Shown here in pieces: positions 44,705-56,315 of a DNA stretch of 64,000 bases. A model generated the notes under the pieces. It had not been told where the DNA came from and searched no databases. It worked only from the letters and a program-made list of their open reading frames with translations. Location: the NCBI RefSeq assembly GCF_024166365.1, contig NC_064826.1, forward strand, positions 25,072,001-25,136,000, written 5' to 3'. The DNA comes from Elephas maximus indicus. Its lineage: Eukaryota; Chordata; Mammalia; Proboscidea; Elephantidae. The position numbers and the translations under genes were made by a program. The first letter of the stretch is position 1. Each line of letters starts with the position of its first letter.

Positions 44705-46260
44705 GAATTTTTTTATAACGATTTTATTTTAAAAATTAAGCTGTAAGTTTTATTAAGATATAATTAATATACAGTAAAGTTCACCCCTGTTAGCATACAG
44801 CCCTACCACATCCAATCGTGTAATTGGCACCATACTCAGGGTATAAAAGAGTTCTTTCTATAATCCCAGGTAATTCCTTTGTGCTCCTTTGTAGCCAACC
44901 CCTTTCCTCCACCTGCAGCCCAGCTACCGATCTGTTTTCTGTCCTTGTAATATTGCCTTTTGCAGAATGCTATAGAAATGGAATCATTCCGTCGATGCAG
45001 CCTTTGAGCCTAACTTCTTTTACTTAGCATAATACATTTGATATTTACCCATGCCGTTGTGTGTATCAATAATTTGTTCCTTTTTATTGTAGAGGAGTAT
45101 TCCATTGTATGGATGTATCACAGTATATTCATTACCCAGCTGAGGGACTTTTGCATTGCTTCCAATTTTTGGTGATTTCAAATAAAATCACTCTAAACAT
45201 TCATGCACAGATTTTTGTGTGGACATAAGTATTCATCTTTCCTTGGTAAATAGCTAGGAGTGGGAATTCTGGCTCACATAGTAAGTGTATATCTAACTTG
45301 GTAAGAAACTGCAAAACTGTTTTGCAAAGTTACTCTACCATTTTGCATTCCCAGTCCCACCAAAAATGTATGAGAGTTCCACTTTTTCTACATTTTCAGC
45401 ACTACTTGGTATTGTCGCCTTTTCTTTCTTTTTAATTTTAGCTATTTTTTTTAATAGGTGTGTAGCGGTATCTCATTGTGGTTTTTGCATTTCCCTAATC
45501 AATTTTATTTAAAACATTTTTAACCTTGCTTGGGAAGCCATGGGCTTTTGTTTATGGTAAATGTATATATATATATATAGGTAAATGGTAAATGGATATA
45601 TTTACCATTTCTGGCTTCATTTCTTCCTGAAGACACATGCTACCATTTTGTATCATTTCCCTTCCATTTGAACAACTTCTTTTAACATTTTTTATAGTGC
45701 AATACTGCTGGCAATGAATCCTCTTCACTTTCTCAAATCTGAAAATGCTTTCTATTCAACTTAATTTTTGGAAGATATTTTTGGTGGATGTGTAACTCCG
45801 GAGTGAAGTGTTTTTCTTTTGGAACTGTAGAAATAGTATTCTACTTCTCTGTTGTTTGATCTCTTTTGTTGCTGATGAGAAGTTATATATTTTCCTATAG
45901 GCCCTTGAAGCTCTGTTAACTTTTTTTCCTCAAATGCTTTCTCCGTTCTTCAGTTTGTATAATTTTTATTGCTCTGTGTTCAAGATCACTCAATCTTTCT
46001 ACTTTCATCACCTTTCTGTTATTAAGTGCAGTGCTTTTTTTTCCCGTAGATGTTATATTTTTTAGTCCTGCAATTTCTTATATTTTAAAAAACAATTTCT
46101 ATTTATTCCTGAAATTTCTTTCTTTTACTTCATTTTATAGCATATTTTCCTTTCTGCCTTGAGCATAAATAGAATAGCTGCTTTAAAAAATCCTTGTCTG
46201 CAAATCTGAAGATTTAGATTATCCAAAGTCTTTCTCTATAGATTGTGTTTTATCTTAAGA
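44705..46260 (-). mobile_element. Old L1 LINE, antisense
   Basis: 'aagttttattaagatataat', 'tagaggagtattccattgta', 'cattcccagtcccaccaaaa' and 'gtgtagcggtatctcattgt' are antisense L1 3'-end signatures. The part after about 45600 is more diverged and may be continuing L1-type sequence. Confidence 0.7.
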
Positions 46261-47540
46261 ATTGGTTTCATGTTCCTGTTTTGTTGGTGGTTTTTTTTAA
46301 ATGTGTGTATGTTGAAAATTTTCATATTGCATCCTTGCTTTTGAGAATGACATATTGTAGAGACTCTAGATTCCATTACATTACTCGGCACAATGATGGT
46401 TGTTTTTTCAGGCATCTGATATTTCTGCGCTCAAACTACAAACTTTGTCACTCATGAAAAGGGACGGAGAGAAGCATCTTAAATCTCAGTTGAACTCTTA
46501 GCCAAGAAGCTTGGAGTCTGCCCCACATATGCATGCATAATTCAAATACTTAGTGAAAATGTGATTAGTACCAAGAAAGAAAACTTCAGGGTATTCCGAG
46601 TATATAAGGGAAGCTAACCTAGTGGTGGGGTCAAAGAAAGTTCCCTCAAGGAAGTTCAAGGGTTGGGTTGGAGGTGGGGAGGAGGAACAGCCCAGGTAGA
46701 GGAAAGAAACTTTACCAAGGCTTTGTGGGGAGACTGAGAAGAGCAAGTGTGGGATCCAAGAGTAGGCAGGTAGGGCTGACATGCAAAAAGCTGGGGAAGC
46801 ATAGAGTCCCGAGATCAGAGTTTGTATGAAACAGATTCCCGTTTATCCACAGTGGGTTTCTGTTATATAAATAGAATAACTTCACTTTCTCAGTGTTAGA
46901 CTCTCCTTCTGTGGTTCACAGGAGACCACTCATCACTGATGTTAGAAAACTGACTTCCTGCATATTTGAATGTCACAGCCTCACAATCCTAAGTCCTGAT
47001 TTTTTACCCTATTTACTAGGTGTGTCTTCCACATTCTCACCCCCAAAATTTGCAATCTGAAGAGGGGTAATAATTCATTGATTGCAGAGATTATATTAAA
47101 ATAGGAGACAGTTGCTACTTTTTTACTATCATAGTTATGAGATCTTTGATTCCTAGAACACTAGTGTTTAATCAATTTTCCATTGTGTTCTATGGATTTG
47201 TAGAAGATTAGAAGTCATTGGGGCTCAAGTGCTCAGACAGATTTTTTTTTTTTAAGTATAGTGTAATGAATCTCAAAGTGATCATTCTTTTGAACTAGTA
47301 ATATTTTAATCAATTATATGGCTTTTCAATGATATTTCCATTTCCTGTTAGTCCAATTGCTGGACTAACTATTCTAATTGCTGAAATTCAATATTTTCTC
47401 TTGAATTTTAAGAGAGATAAAGAATTCCCATGTGGTACCTTCTGCAAATCCAAAACAGCCTTCTGAGTTGAATGCCTTGCTATTCAAACAGGCATGAAAT
47501 TGGCTTGTTCTACTCTTCTTATATATACTGAATTTATAAG
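46261..47540. other. Intergenic, nothing recognised
   Basis: No repeat family or gene that I can support. Confidence 0.4.
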
Positions 47541-47550
47541 TCAAATCATA

Positions 47551-47648
47551 ACCCAACCCAGTGCTGTCGAGTCGATTCCGACTCATAGCGACCCTATAGG
47601 ACAGAGTAGAACTGCCCCATAGAGTTTCCAAGGGGAACTCTATGAGTT
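47551..47648 (-). mobile_element. AfroSINE, 5'-truncated, antisense
   Basis: Only the tail half is present ('tgctgtcgagtcgattccga', 'cgaccctataggacagagta'). The perfect 10-bp duplication tcaaatcata lies at 47541-47550 and 47649-47658. Confidence 0.93.
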
Positions 47649-47658
47649 TCAAATCATA

Positions 47659-48148
47659 GAGATTTAAAAATTTTTTCTATTTAACTGTAATTTACTTTCC
47701 TTAGTTGAAAAGGTTTATTATAATCATATTCCCTTTATTTGTATTTGTATTTATAGGGTTTATAAACTTAGGTCTTCTAGGATTTCTGTAATCAAATAAA
47801 GTAGTTTGAACTTGATAAAGTTTGGAATTTAGTCTCAGGCAGATTTTGAAACATAAATTAACAGTTTCTCTGGAGAGTGAGAGAGAACATTTGGAGAGCC
47901 CAGAATCAATGAAGAGATTGCGATGGTTGTGAGCAAAATGTTCAAAGGATTTCATGAAAGCAGCATAATCATATTTTGTCTTATAACCTCTTCTACTACA
48001 GATATTCCCGAATATCTGATTGTTTCTAGTTCTGTTTACCAAGAGGAGTAGTGATAGAATATTCTGTTTACCAATAGAACAGTGACCTGAATCCTGAAGT
48101 GTTTTGGTAATGGTGAAGCTGTGTTGGAAGGTATAATTACGTACTTTG
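47659..48148. other. Intergenic, nothing recognised
   Basis: A 154-codon minus-strand open frame spans 47701-48165 but runs into the SINE that follows and has no family features. It is not called a gene. Confidence 0.4.
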
Positions 48149-48229
48149 TGGTTGTTAGATGCCATTGAGTGGATTTTGACTCATAGCAACCCCATAGGAC
48201 AGAGTTGAACTGCCCCATAGGGTTTTCTG

Positions 48230-48398
48230 GAGCTCTGGTTGCACAGTGGTTAAGAGCTCGGCTGTTAACCAAAAGGTCAGCGGTTGGAATCCACCAGGCA
48301 CTCCTTGGAAACCCTATGGGGCAGTTCTACTCTGTCCTATAGGGTTGCTATGAGTCAGAATAGACTCGATGGGCAACAGGTTTGCTTTTTTCTTTTTT
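48230..48398 (+). mobile_element. AfroSINE inserted in AfroSINE (first)
   Basis: 'gagctctggttgcacagtgg', 'aaccaaaaggtcagcggttg', 'tcctatagggttgctatgag', ending in a T-rich tail. No clean target duplication is visible. Confidence 0.88.
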
Positions 48399-48460
48399 TT
48401 TAGGTATCTTTACAGAAGCAAGTCACCAGGTCTTTTTTTTTTTTTAAACTATCATAGTTA

Positions 48461-48669
48461 TAAGGAGCTCTGGTGGTACAGTGGTTATAGCACTCACTGC
48501 TAACCGAAAGATCAGCAGTTCGAACCTACCATCCATTCCGAGGGAGAAAGATGTGGCAATCTGCTCCCATAAAGATTACAGTATTGGAAGCCCTGTGGAG
48601 CAGTTCTACTCTGTTGTATAGGGTCGCTATGAGTCAGAATCGACTTGACTGCAGTGGGTTTGATTTTGG
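48461..48669 (+). mobile_element. AfroSINE inserted in AfroSINE (second)
   Basis: 'gagctctggtggtacagtgg', 'gatcagcagttcgaacctac', 'caatctgctcccataaagat', 'gtcgctatgagtcagaatcg'. The perfect 11-bp duplication tatcatagtta lies at 48450-48460 and 48670-48680. Confidence 0.95.
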
Positions 48670-48772
48670 TATCATAGTTAATATTGACAGATGCAATGAC
48701 TATGTCATCTGGGTGGATTTTAACCACTGACCTTTTGTTTAGCAGCCGAGTACTTAATCATTTGTGCCACCA

Positions 48773-50662
48773 GTCATTCTAAAAACTCATCCATGTATCT
48801 TTAAAAACTATCTACATCTTGTTTTTATCACGTCAACAATTCAAGTACAAAGTATAACTATCCGAAGGACAGTTTGTGAAGATGAATGTACTCTTTTGTG
48901 AATTATCAGTGTGTGAATGGGAGTGACAATATGAATCCCATCTGAGTCCCTTGAAGTCATATGGCTCATTTTTTCCTCTGCAAATATGCTCTTATACCAT
49001 GTAATTAGGCTAATATGGGCAGAGTTTTGTTTTATTAATTTTTAGTCTTGATTCTGGAAGGAACACTTTTTCTTGTTGCTGTATGCTTGGCTTTTGCTCT
49101 GGTGGCTTGGTTTTGGGCAGCATTCTATCCTGATTCATTCTCATTTGAATTCCAAATTGATTGAACAAACCCCACATTAACAGGTTGTCATTATTTTATG
49201 CACATAATACAGTGATTGTAAGAGAAGTGTGGCTTCAAAGTCCACCCAGGGTATCAGACGTAAATGGGACTTTTGTTGGCTTTGGGGGCTGGATTATTTT
49301 TCTTTGTCTTGCTGATTTTGAGATTGTTGGACAGAAATTTAACTTTTTTTTTTCCATATTGGCAAAGGATAAAAAAATCTCAAAAATGTTTCTTTAAAAG
49401 GGTTCATTGACTTCCGTAGAACTTTGTTTCTGAATTAATTTTATCTCCTGAAAACCTTCACGCAAGACAAACCAGGCATTTATATGGTACTTTGCAACAA
49501 TTAGAAAGTTCGCTGGTTGGGGCTGAGTTTTGGTCACTCAGTTAAAATAGATGCTGTAATGCCAGATGATTGTCTGATTGTTTAAACCCTGCTAATAAAG
49601 GATTTTAGCTGAAAAGTCTTTGTCTTAGGCAGGCCCGAGAGACCAGCTGCATCTGCCCCTGGGAATAAATGCTTTTGTGTAAATGTCCAGGCTGGCTCTG
49701 ATATCTGATCAGCCGCTCTTTGTATCCCAACCTATTTCTACATCCTTACAGTGTGTATATAGTGCTGGGTTTTGTAACCTGCTTGAGAAAGTGCCTGAAG
49801 GCAGGGCATCCCCCTACGCTTCACCTTGGGATTATTGCATCTGGTGGGGGAGAAGCATTGTGTAATTAAAAACACAAAATGACTGACCTCTATCAAACTG
49901 AGTTGTGACCATGTCTTTGTTTGCAGGGCTGCAATTCCCTGTCACTCAGGTGAGCTATCTGACTTGGATGCTTTGATTGATCAAAGTATCTAGAAATTTC
50001 CTACAAATGCAGCCACAATGTCATCAGGCCTCAGCCACTGAAAAAGGAGAGAAAATATTTTTCGTTTTTAGAGCCTTTTGAAGAGTTAAGAAACTCATAC
50101 AAAGCCAGCTATGCACATGCACACACACACACACAGACACACATGCACACACACACTACTGTAGACAACGATATGACAGTGCATGGTTAAATGGGTGATA
50201 CTTTTTCCTCATACAGCAACAGGAAATGCACTTTGAAATGCAATGTCTTTCTATTTAAAATCATGATCTCAGAAAGTCACATTTTCATGTAATCGATCCT
50301 CACCTTACAAAGCACTAGGAGCAGTTTTTCTCAATAAGGCTGCTGCTGGGATTTGGGGTGAGACAGTTCTTTGCTGTGCTTGACTTTCTCAAGTATTGCC
50401 GCAGGTATAGCACACCTCACCCCAAGACCTACATACCAGTAAAATCAAGTCATTGTGACAGGACAAAACTCTCCCCTCCTGCCTCCTCCCTCTACATTTC
50501 CAAATGTCCCAGCAAGGTGTGCAGTGGTGCAAGAGCACACATATTCTGGCGAGTGTCATGTTTTGAAAAATAAAGCGGCATAACCATTATGCATAGTTTG
50601 CCATGTTTTATAAAAGTTAGCGTATGAAAAGTGAGAATATTCAGTCCTTAAACAATATTTTG
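48773..50662. other. Intergenic, repeat-poor
   Basis: Almost 1.9 kb in which I recognise only a CA microsatellite. No convincing coding region. A candidate place for conserved non-coding sequence downstream of GPR37, but this rests only on the absence of repeats. Confidence 0.45.
50105..50158 (+). repeat. (CA)n microsatellite
   Basis: 'atgcacatgcacacacacac' continuing with CA units interrupted by 'cagacac' and 'catgcac'. Confidence 0.9.
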
Positions 50663-50852
50663 TTGTTGTTGGGTGCGGTTGAGTTGATTCCAACTGGTAG
50701 CAACCCCAGGTGACAGAGCAGAACTGCCCCCTAGGGCTTTCTTGGCTGTAATCTTTACCACAGCATCAACAGGTCCTTCTCCTGTGGAGCCACTGGGCTG
50801 GTTCCAACGGGGGCCTTTTGGTTAGCAGTGCAGCACTTAACCATTGCGCCAC
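50663..50852 (-). mobile_element. AfroSINE, long variant, antisense
   Basis: 'gttgttgggtgcggttgagt', 'ggctgtaatctttaccacag', 'accattgcgccacc'. Its GTT-repeat start is the RTE-type terminus. Confidence 0.88.
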
Positions 50853-50875
50853 CTTAAAACTGTATTATACATGTT

Positions 50876-51190
50876 TTGTTGTTGTCAGGTGCCGTTGAGT
50901 CAATTCCAACTCATAGCTACCCTATTTACAATAGAAAGAAACACTGCCCAGTCCTACTCCACCATCACAATCGTTGATATGCTTGAGCTCATTGTTGTAG
51001 TAAGTGTGTCAATCCATTTTGTTGAGGGTCTTCCTCTTTTTCGCTGACCTTCTACTTTACCAAGCATGATGTCTTTCTCCAGGGATTGGTTCCCCCTAGC
51101 AACATGTCCAAAGTATGTGAGACGTAGTCTCGCCATCCTTGCTTCTAAGGAGCATTCTTGTTGCACTTCTTCGCAAGACAGATTTGGCTG
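50876..51190 (-). mobile_element. RTE 3' fragment, antisense
   Basis: 'gttgttgtcaggtgccgttg', 'gttgagggtcttcctctttt', 'accaagcatgatgtctttct', 'ctaaggagcattcttgttgc'. It stops at about 51190 by 5' truncation. Confidence 0.9.
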
Positions 51191-52055
51191 GCTGGCTCTA
51201 AACAAAAGGGTCAGGCTTCGAAATTGTCACAAGTTGTGGATTGAGGAGGCATTTCAGACATTTGGTATTTATCAGAACCACAGTAGGCACATAATTTATA
51301 TTGAGGCTCTGTAGAATTGCTCGTGAGTAGAGGATTTCATGTAATATATGCTAGAAATAAAAGCCTCTGGCTGCAATAAAAATATGGTTAGCATCAATAA
51401 TGAATAAAAATCTACAAAATAAGTCTTCCCTAATATACAAATATTTAAAGAACTCATGAAAGACCTAAGTGAGTCAATAATAAATTTAAATAGGTTGCCA
51501 CAATATTTTTCATGAGTTTATGATCCTATATTGTTCGTTCTTCTCTCTAGGTAATAAAAATATTGCCCCATCTACCTCCTCCCTCCCCCTTCTATAAACG
51601 GTTGGTCACACTCATGTCTTAACCTCAATTTTTTCCCCACTGAATCATTCTCTCCTCAGTTAGGCATTCAGCAAGCAGTCTTCAAGCATTAAACATCATT
51701 CACCTCATTTCTGACAGGCCTTATGATAAATTAGAGCCTAGCCAGACGTTAAAAAATACATTGACCAAGAGAAGTTGTAAGACAAGGAAGAAAAATTAAT
51801 CCATATCCCTCTCTGAAAGCAAAGAAGAAACCACTTTTTGGAGTAGGCCTTGTGCTGAACAAAGCATGGGGTCTTCAAAGTACCTGCCAGTTTCAGTGTC
51901 CCTCCTGAGGTAAGAACACTACAGTACATGTTGCAGGTTACTTGCCCACATTCTCCATCTTGGGCAGCCAGGGAGTTTATGGGGATTTTTTCCCTGAGCT
52001 CCAGAGGTAGATCCATTCACTCTTATTCCACCCCAGAATAATTTGTTTAGGTTTG
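51191..52055. other. Intergenic, nothing recognised
   Basis: No supported feature. A pyrimidine-rich interval lies at 51570-51595. Confidence 0.4.
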
Positions 52056-52060
52056 GCCAC

Positions 52061-53074
52061 TGTTATGGATTGTATCACGTCCCCCTAAAAAAATAAGTAG
52101 CAAGAGAACTAGATGGTACCCAGCTACCACTACCAACCATTCTAATCAGGGCTACAGCAGATGGACTCTGATAGAATAGGAGAAAAAATATGGAACAGAA
52201 CCTCAAATTCCTGAAATGATAATAATAAGACAGACTTACTGGACTACTTGAGGCTGGGGGACCCCCTGAGACTATTGCCCTGAGATACTCTTCAATCCTT
52301 GAACTGAAACTAACTTTTGAGGTTACCTGGTAGCTAGACAACAGATTGGCTCACAAAATAATGGAAATCACCTGTAAGTACTGTGCTCCTTTCAAAAATC
52401 ACTTTTATGAGATCAAACGGTCAACAATTACTTTAAAACAAAGATGAGAATGTAAGGGGGCAAGGAAACTAGATTAATAGAAATGGAACAACCAGGATGA
52501 AAATAATGAGAACATTCACACATTGTGAAGAATGTAACAAATGTCACTGAACAATTTGTGTAGAGATTGTTGAATGAGAACCTAAACAGCTGTGTAAATC
52601 TTCACTGAAAACCCGAGAAAATACTATTAAAAAAAAAAAAAAAAAAGATATGTCAGAATACTAACCCCTGCACTGGTAAATATGGCCTTATTTGAGGAGA
52701 CAGCGTTTTTCTTTCAGACATTATTAATTAAGGTAATGGAGTCACACTGGAGTAAGGAGGGTTCTAATCCTGGTTCCTTCAGAGTGGCATCTTATAAAAG
52801 AGAAGGACAGACACTGAAACAATCACTCACCGGGGAAGATAGCATGTGAGGATTCTCCTACAAGCCAAGGAATGCCAAAGAATTTCTGGGGCAGCCAGAC
52901 ACTGAAAGAGAAAAAGGATTCACCCCCAGAGCCAATAGAGAAAGACAGAGAAAGCATAGCCCTGCTGATGCTCTGAATTCAGACTAACTTCCAGAACCGT
53001 GGAAACAATAAATTCTGTTCTTTAAAGTCACCACTTCATGGTACTTTGTTATGGCAGCCCTAGAGTCTAAGATA
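52061..53074 (+). mobile_element. MaLR (MLT1-type) solo LTR, interrupted by L1
   Basis: The LTR starts TGTTATGGATTG, has 'tggccttatttgaggagaca' and 'tcttataaaagagaaggaca', and ends 'gttatggcagccctagagtc' then taagata. A 5-bp duplication gccac lies at 52056-52060 and 53075-53079, as expected for this LTR class. An L1 3' end occupies 52094-52646. It is non-coding. Confidence 0.85.
52094..52646 (+). mobile_element. L1 3' end, sense, with poly(A), inside LTR
   Basis: About 550 bp ending 'acccgagaaaatactattaa' and an A18 tail. 'acattcacacattgtgaaga' and 'tgtcactgaacaatttgtgt' look like an L1 3' UTR. It separates 'gtatcacgtccccct' from 'gatatgtcagaatac' of the LTR. The exact left border is blurred by As. 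Confidence 0.75.
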
Positions 53075-53139
53075 GCCACTTGACTATGCCTAAGCCAGTC
53101 AGCCCATGGCATTTCACTTGCCACTGTGACATGTTCAGT

Positions 53140-53312
53140 CCAAAAAAAAAAAAACCATATCCATTACTGTTGAGTACATTTTGACTCAAAGTGACCCTAT
53201 AAGACAGAGTATAACTGCCTCATATGGTTTCCAAGGAGGGCCTGGAAGATTCGAACTGCCAACCTTTTGGTTAGCAGCTGTAGCTCTTAACCACTACATT
53301 ACCAAGGGTTTC
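53140..53312 (-). mobile_element. AfroSINE, antisense
   Basis: 'attactgttgagtacatttt', 'gattcgaactgccaaccttt', 'accactacattaccaagggt'. The perfect 13-bp duplication tgacatgttcagt lies at 53127-53139 and 53313-53325. Confidence 0.96.
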
Positions 53313-53362
53313 TGACATGTTCAGTGGTGGATCTAAATTTGTCCAATGAACATGAAACCCAG

Positions 53363-53839
53363 TGTATTAGTATTTTGTGGTTGCTGTAACAAATTACTAT
53401 GAACTTAGTGGCTTAAGCAATATGAATTTATTATCTTACAGTTCTGTAGTTAGAACAGTAAGACACTGATGTTACTGAGCTAAGATCAAGGTGTCAGCAA
53501 GGCTACTTTCCTTTCTGGAGGTCTTTTCTAGCTAGAAGCTGCCCCCATTCCTTGGCTCATGGCTATCTTCCTCCATCGTCAAAGCCAGGTATGTTGCATC
53601 TCTCTGACGCTTCCTCCTTAGTTTCATCTCCTTCTGACCACAGCCAGGAAAGCTTCTCTGCTTTTAAGGACCCATGAGAGTTGAGTGGGCCCATGTAAAT
53701 AATCCAGAATAATCTCTCCATCTCAAGGTCCTTAATTTAATTGCATTTACAATGTTTCTTTACCAAGCAAGGTAACATATTCATAGGTTCTAAGGATTAG
53801 GATATGAACATCTTTGGGGGCTTTATGTTTCCTATCATG
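53363..53839 (-). mobile_element. MLT1-like MaLR solo LTR, antisense
   Basis: 'ctgtaacaaattactatgaa', 'gaatttattatcttacagtt', 'ttggctcatggctatcttcc', 'ctaaggattaggatatgaac'. It shows the same family layout as 11058-11486 and is more complete. Non-coding. Confidence 0.8.
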
Positions 53840-54423
53840 TCCAGAGTTTTATCAATGGTGGGGAACCTGACTTTATCATGGACAGATTTGTTTGTGAATA
53901 TGAGACCTGAACCAACAATAACTAGTTTGGTATCCTGAGGGAGGCCAAACTGTGTATAAAGCCCACATGGAAGACAGCAACAGAGTTGTGATAACATTGA
54001 AGAAATTAAGTCACACTTTATCTTGAGACTTTTCAGTATGTGAGCCAATAAACATCCTTTTCTATCTTTCCCTTTCCCTACTTTCCCTTCAGTTTCTTCT
54101 TCTTCTCTCGTCTTCCCTTCCCTACCCTGCCTGTCTTCCTTCCTTTCTCCTAATGAAAGACCTTATATTTACCCATATGTAATTTTGTATTGTTAAACTT
54201 TGCCTATTTTTCCATTTTCTTGAAATGTGTTTGGATACTGATTGTGCTATACAGCATAGCTACAATTTCTTATCTTCTTGGGATCTGTGAATTGATTGTA
54301 TGCTGGCAGCCAGCTAACAAAACAACTTCTCAAATACTAGGAACACAACAACCTTCCAATCTAGCAAGAAGAATCTAAAAAAAGAAGAATCGAGAGAGAT
54401 TATTGTCAATTTCATTGATTACT
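53840..54423. other. Intergenic, nothing recognised
   Basis: Contains a pyrimidine-rich stretch at 54060-54150 ('ttcttcttcttctctcgtct'). No other supported feature. Confidence 0.4.
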
Positions 54424-54591
54424 CAAAAACCAAAACCAAACCCATTGTTGTTGAGCTGATTCCAACTCATAGCGACCCTATAGGACAGAATAGAACTGCT
54501 CCACATGGTTCCCATGGAGCACTTGGTGGACTCAAACTGCCAACCTTGCAGTTAACAGCCATAGCCCTTAACCACTACGCCACCAGGGTTT
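54424..54591 (-). mobile_element. AfroSINE, antisense
   Basis: 'aaaaccaaaaccaaacccat', 'gagctgattccaactcatag', 'ccactacgccaccagggttt'. Full-length short type. Confidence 0.92.
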
Positions 54592-54777
54592 CTTTGTTGG
54601 TCACTAGAATCAACAAATTTTTCTTTGTATTTGTGCAACTCCATTTAAAGCAGTTACCAAAACTGGGTGGGTAGTCACAGCCTGATGATGGCATACATGG
54701 CCTGAGCTAAGTGTAAAAGCATGCATGTATTCACTCATTTATTCAGACATCTAATAAATGTTTACTGTGAAAGGCCC

Positions 54778-55349
54778 TGTTATGGATTGAATTGTGTCCC
54801 CCAAAACTTTGTGTCAGCTTGGTTAGTCCATGATTCCCAGTATTGTGTAGCTGTCCTCCATTTTGTGATTGATATAGTTTTCCTCTGTGTTGTAAACCCT
54901 AATCTCTGCCTGTGGTTAATGAGGCAAGATTGGGCTATGTTAAAGAGGATTAGAGTGGGATGTACCACCCTTACTAAGGTCACATCCCTGATCAAATGTA
55001 AATGGAGTTTCCCTGGAGAGTGGCCTGAACCACCATATATCTCTGAAGAGATCAAAGGAAAGAGAAGTGAGCAGAGAGTGGGGGAGACCTCACACCACTA
55101 AGAAAGCAGCACTGGGAGCAGAGTGCGTCCTTTGGACCTGGGGTTCCTGTGCAGAGAAGCTCCTAGACCAGGAGAAGATTGATGAGAAGGACTTTCCTTC
55201 ACAGCTGACAGAAAGAGAAAGCCTTCCCCTGGAGCTGGCACCCTGAATTTGGACTTCTAGCCTCCTTGCCTATGAGAGAATAAACTTCTGTTTGCTAAAG
55301 CCATCCACTTGTGGTATTTCTGTTATAAAAGCACTAGATAACTAAGACA
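54778..55349 (+). mobile_element. MaLR-type solo LTR, complete
   Basis: It runs from TGTTATGGATTGAATTGTGT to actaagaca, 572 bp, with TG...CA ends. The flanks ggccc (54773-54777) and ggcct (55350-55354) are a 5-bp duplication with one mismatch. 'gagagaataaacttctgttt' near the 3' end is the expected poly(A)-signal region. No internal retroviral sequence is present. Confidence 0.88.
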
Positions 55350-55354
55350 GGCCT

Positions 55355-55986
55355 TGTACTAGAAGGACACAAAGATAGGAATTTTAGTTTCAAGGAAATT
55401 TCCATAGAGAGCATTTTAGGAATATATATGTATATAAAGTATTCAAAGTGCATGGTACCCATCTTGTACTATAGATAAACAGGAAGAAGGTTCTGGAGTT
55501 TAGAATGTGAACTGACATTATTTTCCCCTCTAAATATTCTTCATATCAAATTGAGAATAAAATTTATGCTAATTAAGGCTACTGGTTTCTTTATGGGATC
55601 ATAGCACTAGTTACTGTATTTCCAATACACCATTCTTTCAGGTCATCCTCTTACTGGTTCAATTCTATATCCATGGCAAATGTAACAGTCCCTCTTCCCA
55701 TGACCATGAAAATTAGAAATAAGGAAAAAAAAAAGCTTGTCTGTCATTCAAGGAGGAAAATATACAATAAAAAATGAGTAGGAAGGATTAGTTTTCAATA
55801 TACATTATGCACCATGAGACAAAACCAACCAAACGTATTTTCATGGTGTCATTTGGGTTATAGAAGTTCTGTTGAAAATCCGGCATGGTTTGGCCTGTTT
55901 GAATGAACCTTTGAATAATAAAAGTAACGATAATAACAAAAATGAAAACAACTACAACTAATACTACTGCCGTTTTTAAATACCTA
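55355..55986. other. Intergenic, nothing recognised
   Basis: AT-rich with simple AAT/AAC triplets at 55915-55970. No supported gene. Confidence 0.4.
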
Positions 55987-56140
55987 CTAGGAGCCCTGGT
56001 GATGCAGTAGTTAAGAGCTCAGGTGCTAACCAAAAAGTTGGTATTTGGAATCCACCTGCCGCTCCTTGGAAACTATGGGGCAGTTCTACTCTGTCCTATA
56101 GGGTCGCTATAAGTCATAAGCCATGGTTTGTTTGTTTGTT
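55987..56140 (+). mobile_element. AfroSINE
   Basis: 'gagccctggtgatgcagtag', 'gctaaccaaaaagttggtat', 'ctctgtcctatagggtcgct', ending in GTTT repeats. Confidence 0.92.
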
Positions 56141-56204
56141 TTAATGTGCACGTTAATATGATTTCTTACAATTGTCAAAGAGAAGCATTAAAATATCACT
56201 AATA

Positions 56205-56315
56205 AACTGAGATTTAGGGAAATGAGGCAACTTGTTCAGGATCAAAACAGCTAGTAAATGGCTGAGCTTGAGATTCAACTATTGACAGGTCTCTATTTTG
56301 TGCTTTTTCCACTAT
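56205..56315 (+). mobile_element. MIR-type ancient SINE, 3' part
   Basis: 'aactgagatttagggaaatg' then 'aacttgttcaggatcaaaac', 'agctagtaaatggctgagct' follow the MIR core/3' layout. Confidence 0.65.

Larger units (their letters stand above)
48149..48772 (-). mobile_element. AfroSINE, long variant, antisense, host of two inserted SINEs
   Basis: Its pieces are 48149-48229 ('gatgccattgagtggatttt' to 'gccccatagggttttc'), about 48399-48460 ('atctttacagaagcaagtca') and 48670-48772 ('gtggattttaaccactgacc' to 'tttgtgccaccag'). Two sense AfroSINEs separate them. Confidence 0.85.

Noticed and set aside
47701..48165. 154-codon minus-strand ORF
   Set aside because: It overlaps an AfroSINE tail and has no family features.
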